Shown here piece by piece: positions 62,411-64,000 of a DNA stretch of 64,000 nt. Within the stretch, counting starts at the first letter, position 1, and each line of letters opens with the position of its first letter. A model generated the notes under the pieces. It did not search any database. It saw only the letters and a list, made by a program, of their open reading frames with translations, and was not told the origin of the DNA. This DNA comes from Epinephelus fuscoguttatus (taxonomy: Eukaryota > Chordata > Actinopteri > Perciformes > Serranidae), in assembly GCF_011397635.1 (NCBI RefSeq), contig NC_064756.1, positions 18,318,907 to 18,382,906 on the forward strand. The letters are read 5' to 3'. The position numbers and the translations under genes were made by a program.

Positions 62411-63038
62411 GTGAGTGATTTCCAGAGTCCGTTATGTTTTAGCTGCAAAGACAATGACAGACAGATAGTAACCTCAGATGTGGATGTTTTTAACCACTTA
62501 AAAGCGTCTAATAATGCGGACTTGGGGAAATTAAAGGGGAAAAAGACATTTGCTAGCTAACATTAGCACCGTTTGCTAGCTAGGTTAGTCGGTAACCTAT
62601 TGACATTAATATGAATCCATCCAGCCGTTTAACGTTCGAAGCGCGAGCCGTCAAACGTCAAATAACGTTAGCTAGAAAACGCTAGGTGGGCTAACATGAG
62701 ACGTTGGATACAAAGCACCAAACCATGTTGGTAAGATAACATAATACTCTGGTTTTTATTAAATAACGTTACATTTTACAGAATAAATAACTTTAAATGA
62801 TAAAAAAAAATGCTTGTTAACTTATGGCTGCTACGCTATAGCTTGTAACGTCACAGTAATTATTACAGTCCACATTTAAAAAACAGTGTTGTGTCATTTT
62901 GCTCATTTATACATTTTAAAATTGTGATAACAGTAATTCAGACAGCTAACAAAAGCTGTCGTGTTTCCCACGTTGTGATGCTTCCTAAGGGAAGACCTTC
63001 ACTACGTCCAGGGTCACATCTTTTCATCAAAGCCTGAG

Positions 63039-63040
<2 letters not shown>

Positions 63041-63074
<34 letters not shown>
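63041..63074 (+). repeat. (AC)17 microsatellite
   Basis: A clean AC tract, 99 bases before a GT tract on the same strand. Confidence 0.95.
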
Positions 63075-63076
<2 letters not shown>

Positions 63077-63170
63077 ATGATGAGACATGCTGGCAGAGCC
63101 ATTTCTGATACTGACTTATTGATTCTGTATGGGCTTAGAAAAGACCACAGCCCCCCTATAGCTTGGCACC

Positions 63171-63172
<2 letters not shown>

Positions 63173-63203
<31 letters not shown>
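63173..63203 (+). repeat. (GT)15 microsatellite
   Basis: It is complementary to the AC tract at 63,041-63,074, so the two could form a hairpin with a ~100-base loop. Confidence 0.95.
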
Positions 63204-63206
<3 letters not shown>

Positions 63207-63882
63207 ACGTGTTTAAGTTGCTTGCCCATCGCTTTCCATGAGTGTGAGTGTTTTCCTGAAATAGATGCATGAGAGCCAATTACCCTGCTGTGAACCTCTG
63301 CACAGTTTTCTCTTAATTACCACATATTCCCCCGGTGCCATTTATGGCTCTGGGTTTCTTCACACAGACCGGCCCTGAACATGTCATATCATGTCAGTAA
63401 AACACATACATGCACTTAAACAGGTTTCATCACTGAGGCTGCAGAGACCACTGTGCTTCCCTTTTGTTCCACTGTGTTTGATCAAATGCACCATTACGGC
63501 CCTGTTAAATTGGTAAGATCTCATTTGTGAGCTGTCACTGTCTCTCCCATTCAGTTTGCTGTGGATATACTTGTGAGAGTAAGGCAGAATTTATTTGCAA
63601 AATACTGATTTGTTAACGCCCTGCCAATGTATCTGGCACAGTCGGTACACTTAGCCCAAAGCACCACAGCCAGTGTATCAGTATTTGGCTGCTGGATGCT
63701 AATAATTTCTCTCCCAGTGCGACACGTACAGCCCCTTTAGTGTTTTGTCTGTGTCTCAGCACATCTGCTTACAGATTGAGCTGGTTTGACTCTCATATAT
63801 TAGTTTTATGTGGCTTAAATTAAACATGGCTGCTAATGAGGCTGGAAATCGCTTCATGAATTTGTCTTGAAATGAGATAATA

Positions 63883-63918
<36 letters not shown>
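63883..63918 (+). repeat. (CTAT)9 tetranucleotide microsatellite
   Basis: Nine CTAT units, a typical polymorphic marker type. Confidence 0.95.
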
Positions 63919-63954
63919 GACATATGAATAATGACACATACAGTGGTTGCTGCC

Positions 63955-64000
63955 AGGGCTGGGCAGTATATTGATATTATATCAATATTGTGATTTGAGA
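63955..64000. mobile_element. 5' end of a hAT-like GGGCTGGGCARTAT repeat, cut by the window edge
   Basis: CAGGGCTGGGCAGTATATTG followed by ATATTATATCAATATTGTG resembles the terminus of a common fish hAT-type repeat. The other end lies outside the window. Confidence 0.5.

Larger units (their letters stand above)
62411..64000 (+). other. First intron of the downstream gene (partial)
   Basis: CpG-rich sequence fades after about 62,700. Microsatellites lie at 63,041-63,074, 63,173-63,203 and 63,883-63,918, and a hAT-like end begins near 63,955. No further exon is visible. Confidence 0.55.

Overview
The window is vertebrate nuclear DNA, and by content teleost fish. Genes are split into many small exons with GT-AG introns. 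Long non-coding stretches are full of (CA)n microsatellites and of element types common in fish genomes: a Tc1-like transposon, hAT-, Harbinger- and TTAA-type MITEs, tRNA-derived SINEs and 3' stubs of LINEs. No bacterial, phage or plasmid features are present. The species cannot be named from the sequence. Gene calls rest on reading exons, splice sites and reading-frame phase by eye, and on recalled vertebrate homologues. No database search was run.

Layout. (1) About 1-11.9 kb, plus strand: the last 21 coding exons of arhgef17, a Rho guanine nucleotide exchange factor, followed by a repeat-rich 3' UTR. The window opens inside its catalytic DH domain. (2) About 11.9-16.4 kb: an intergenic repeat zone with a pair of inverted hAT-type MITE copies and a dead Tc1-like transposon that carries an insertion. 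(3) About 16.5-51.5 kb, plus strand: relt, a TNF receptor superfamily member. It has a probable non-coding first exon at 16.5 kb, a roughly 19-kb first intron, ten coding exons from 35.9 to 48.7 kb, and a long 3' UTR containing a foldback MITE with a SINE inside it. (4) About 53.8-58.1 kb, minus strand and convergent with relt: a P2Y2-type nucleotide GPCR whose coding sequence is split by three introns. (5) About 61.9-62.4 kb, plus strand: a CpG-rich first exon of a further gene that continues beyond the window. Synteny suggests fam168a, but nothing coding is visible to prove it.

The arhgef17, relt and P2Y cluster (with FAM168A next to RELT) matches a mammalian synteny block (human 11q13.4, from memory), although here the P2Y gene lies between relt and the next gene. 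The genes do not form an operon or a pathway. They are independent signalling genes: RhoA activation with actin control, TNFR-type signalling that binds OSR1/SPAK kinases, and a purinergic GPCR.

No unknown multi-gene system was found. The points most worth a second look are: the C-terminal tail of relt, which meets a stop at the final splice junction while conserved-looking tail sequence survives in other frames; a tandem repeat in an arhgef17 intron that carries a perfect vitellogenin-type oestrogen response element; the intron-split P2Y receptor; and several nested transposon structures, including the same pair of element families nested in the same order at two places.
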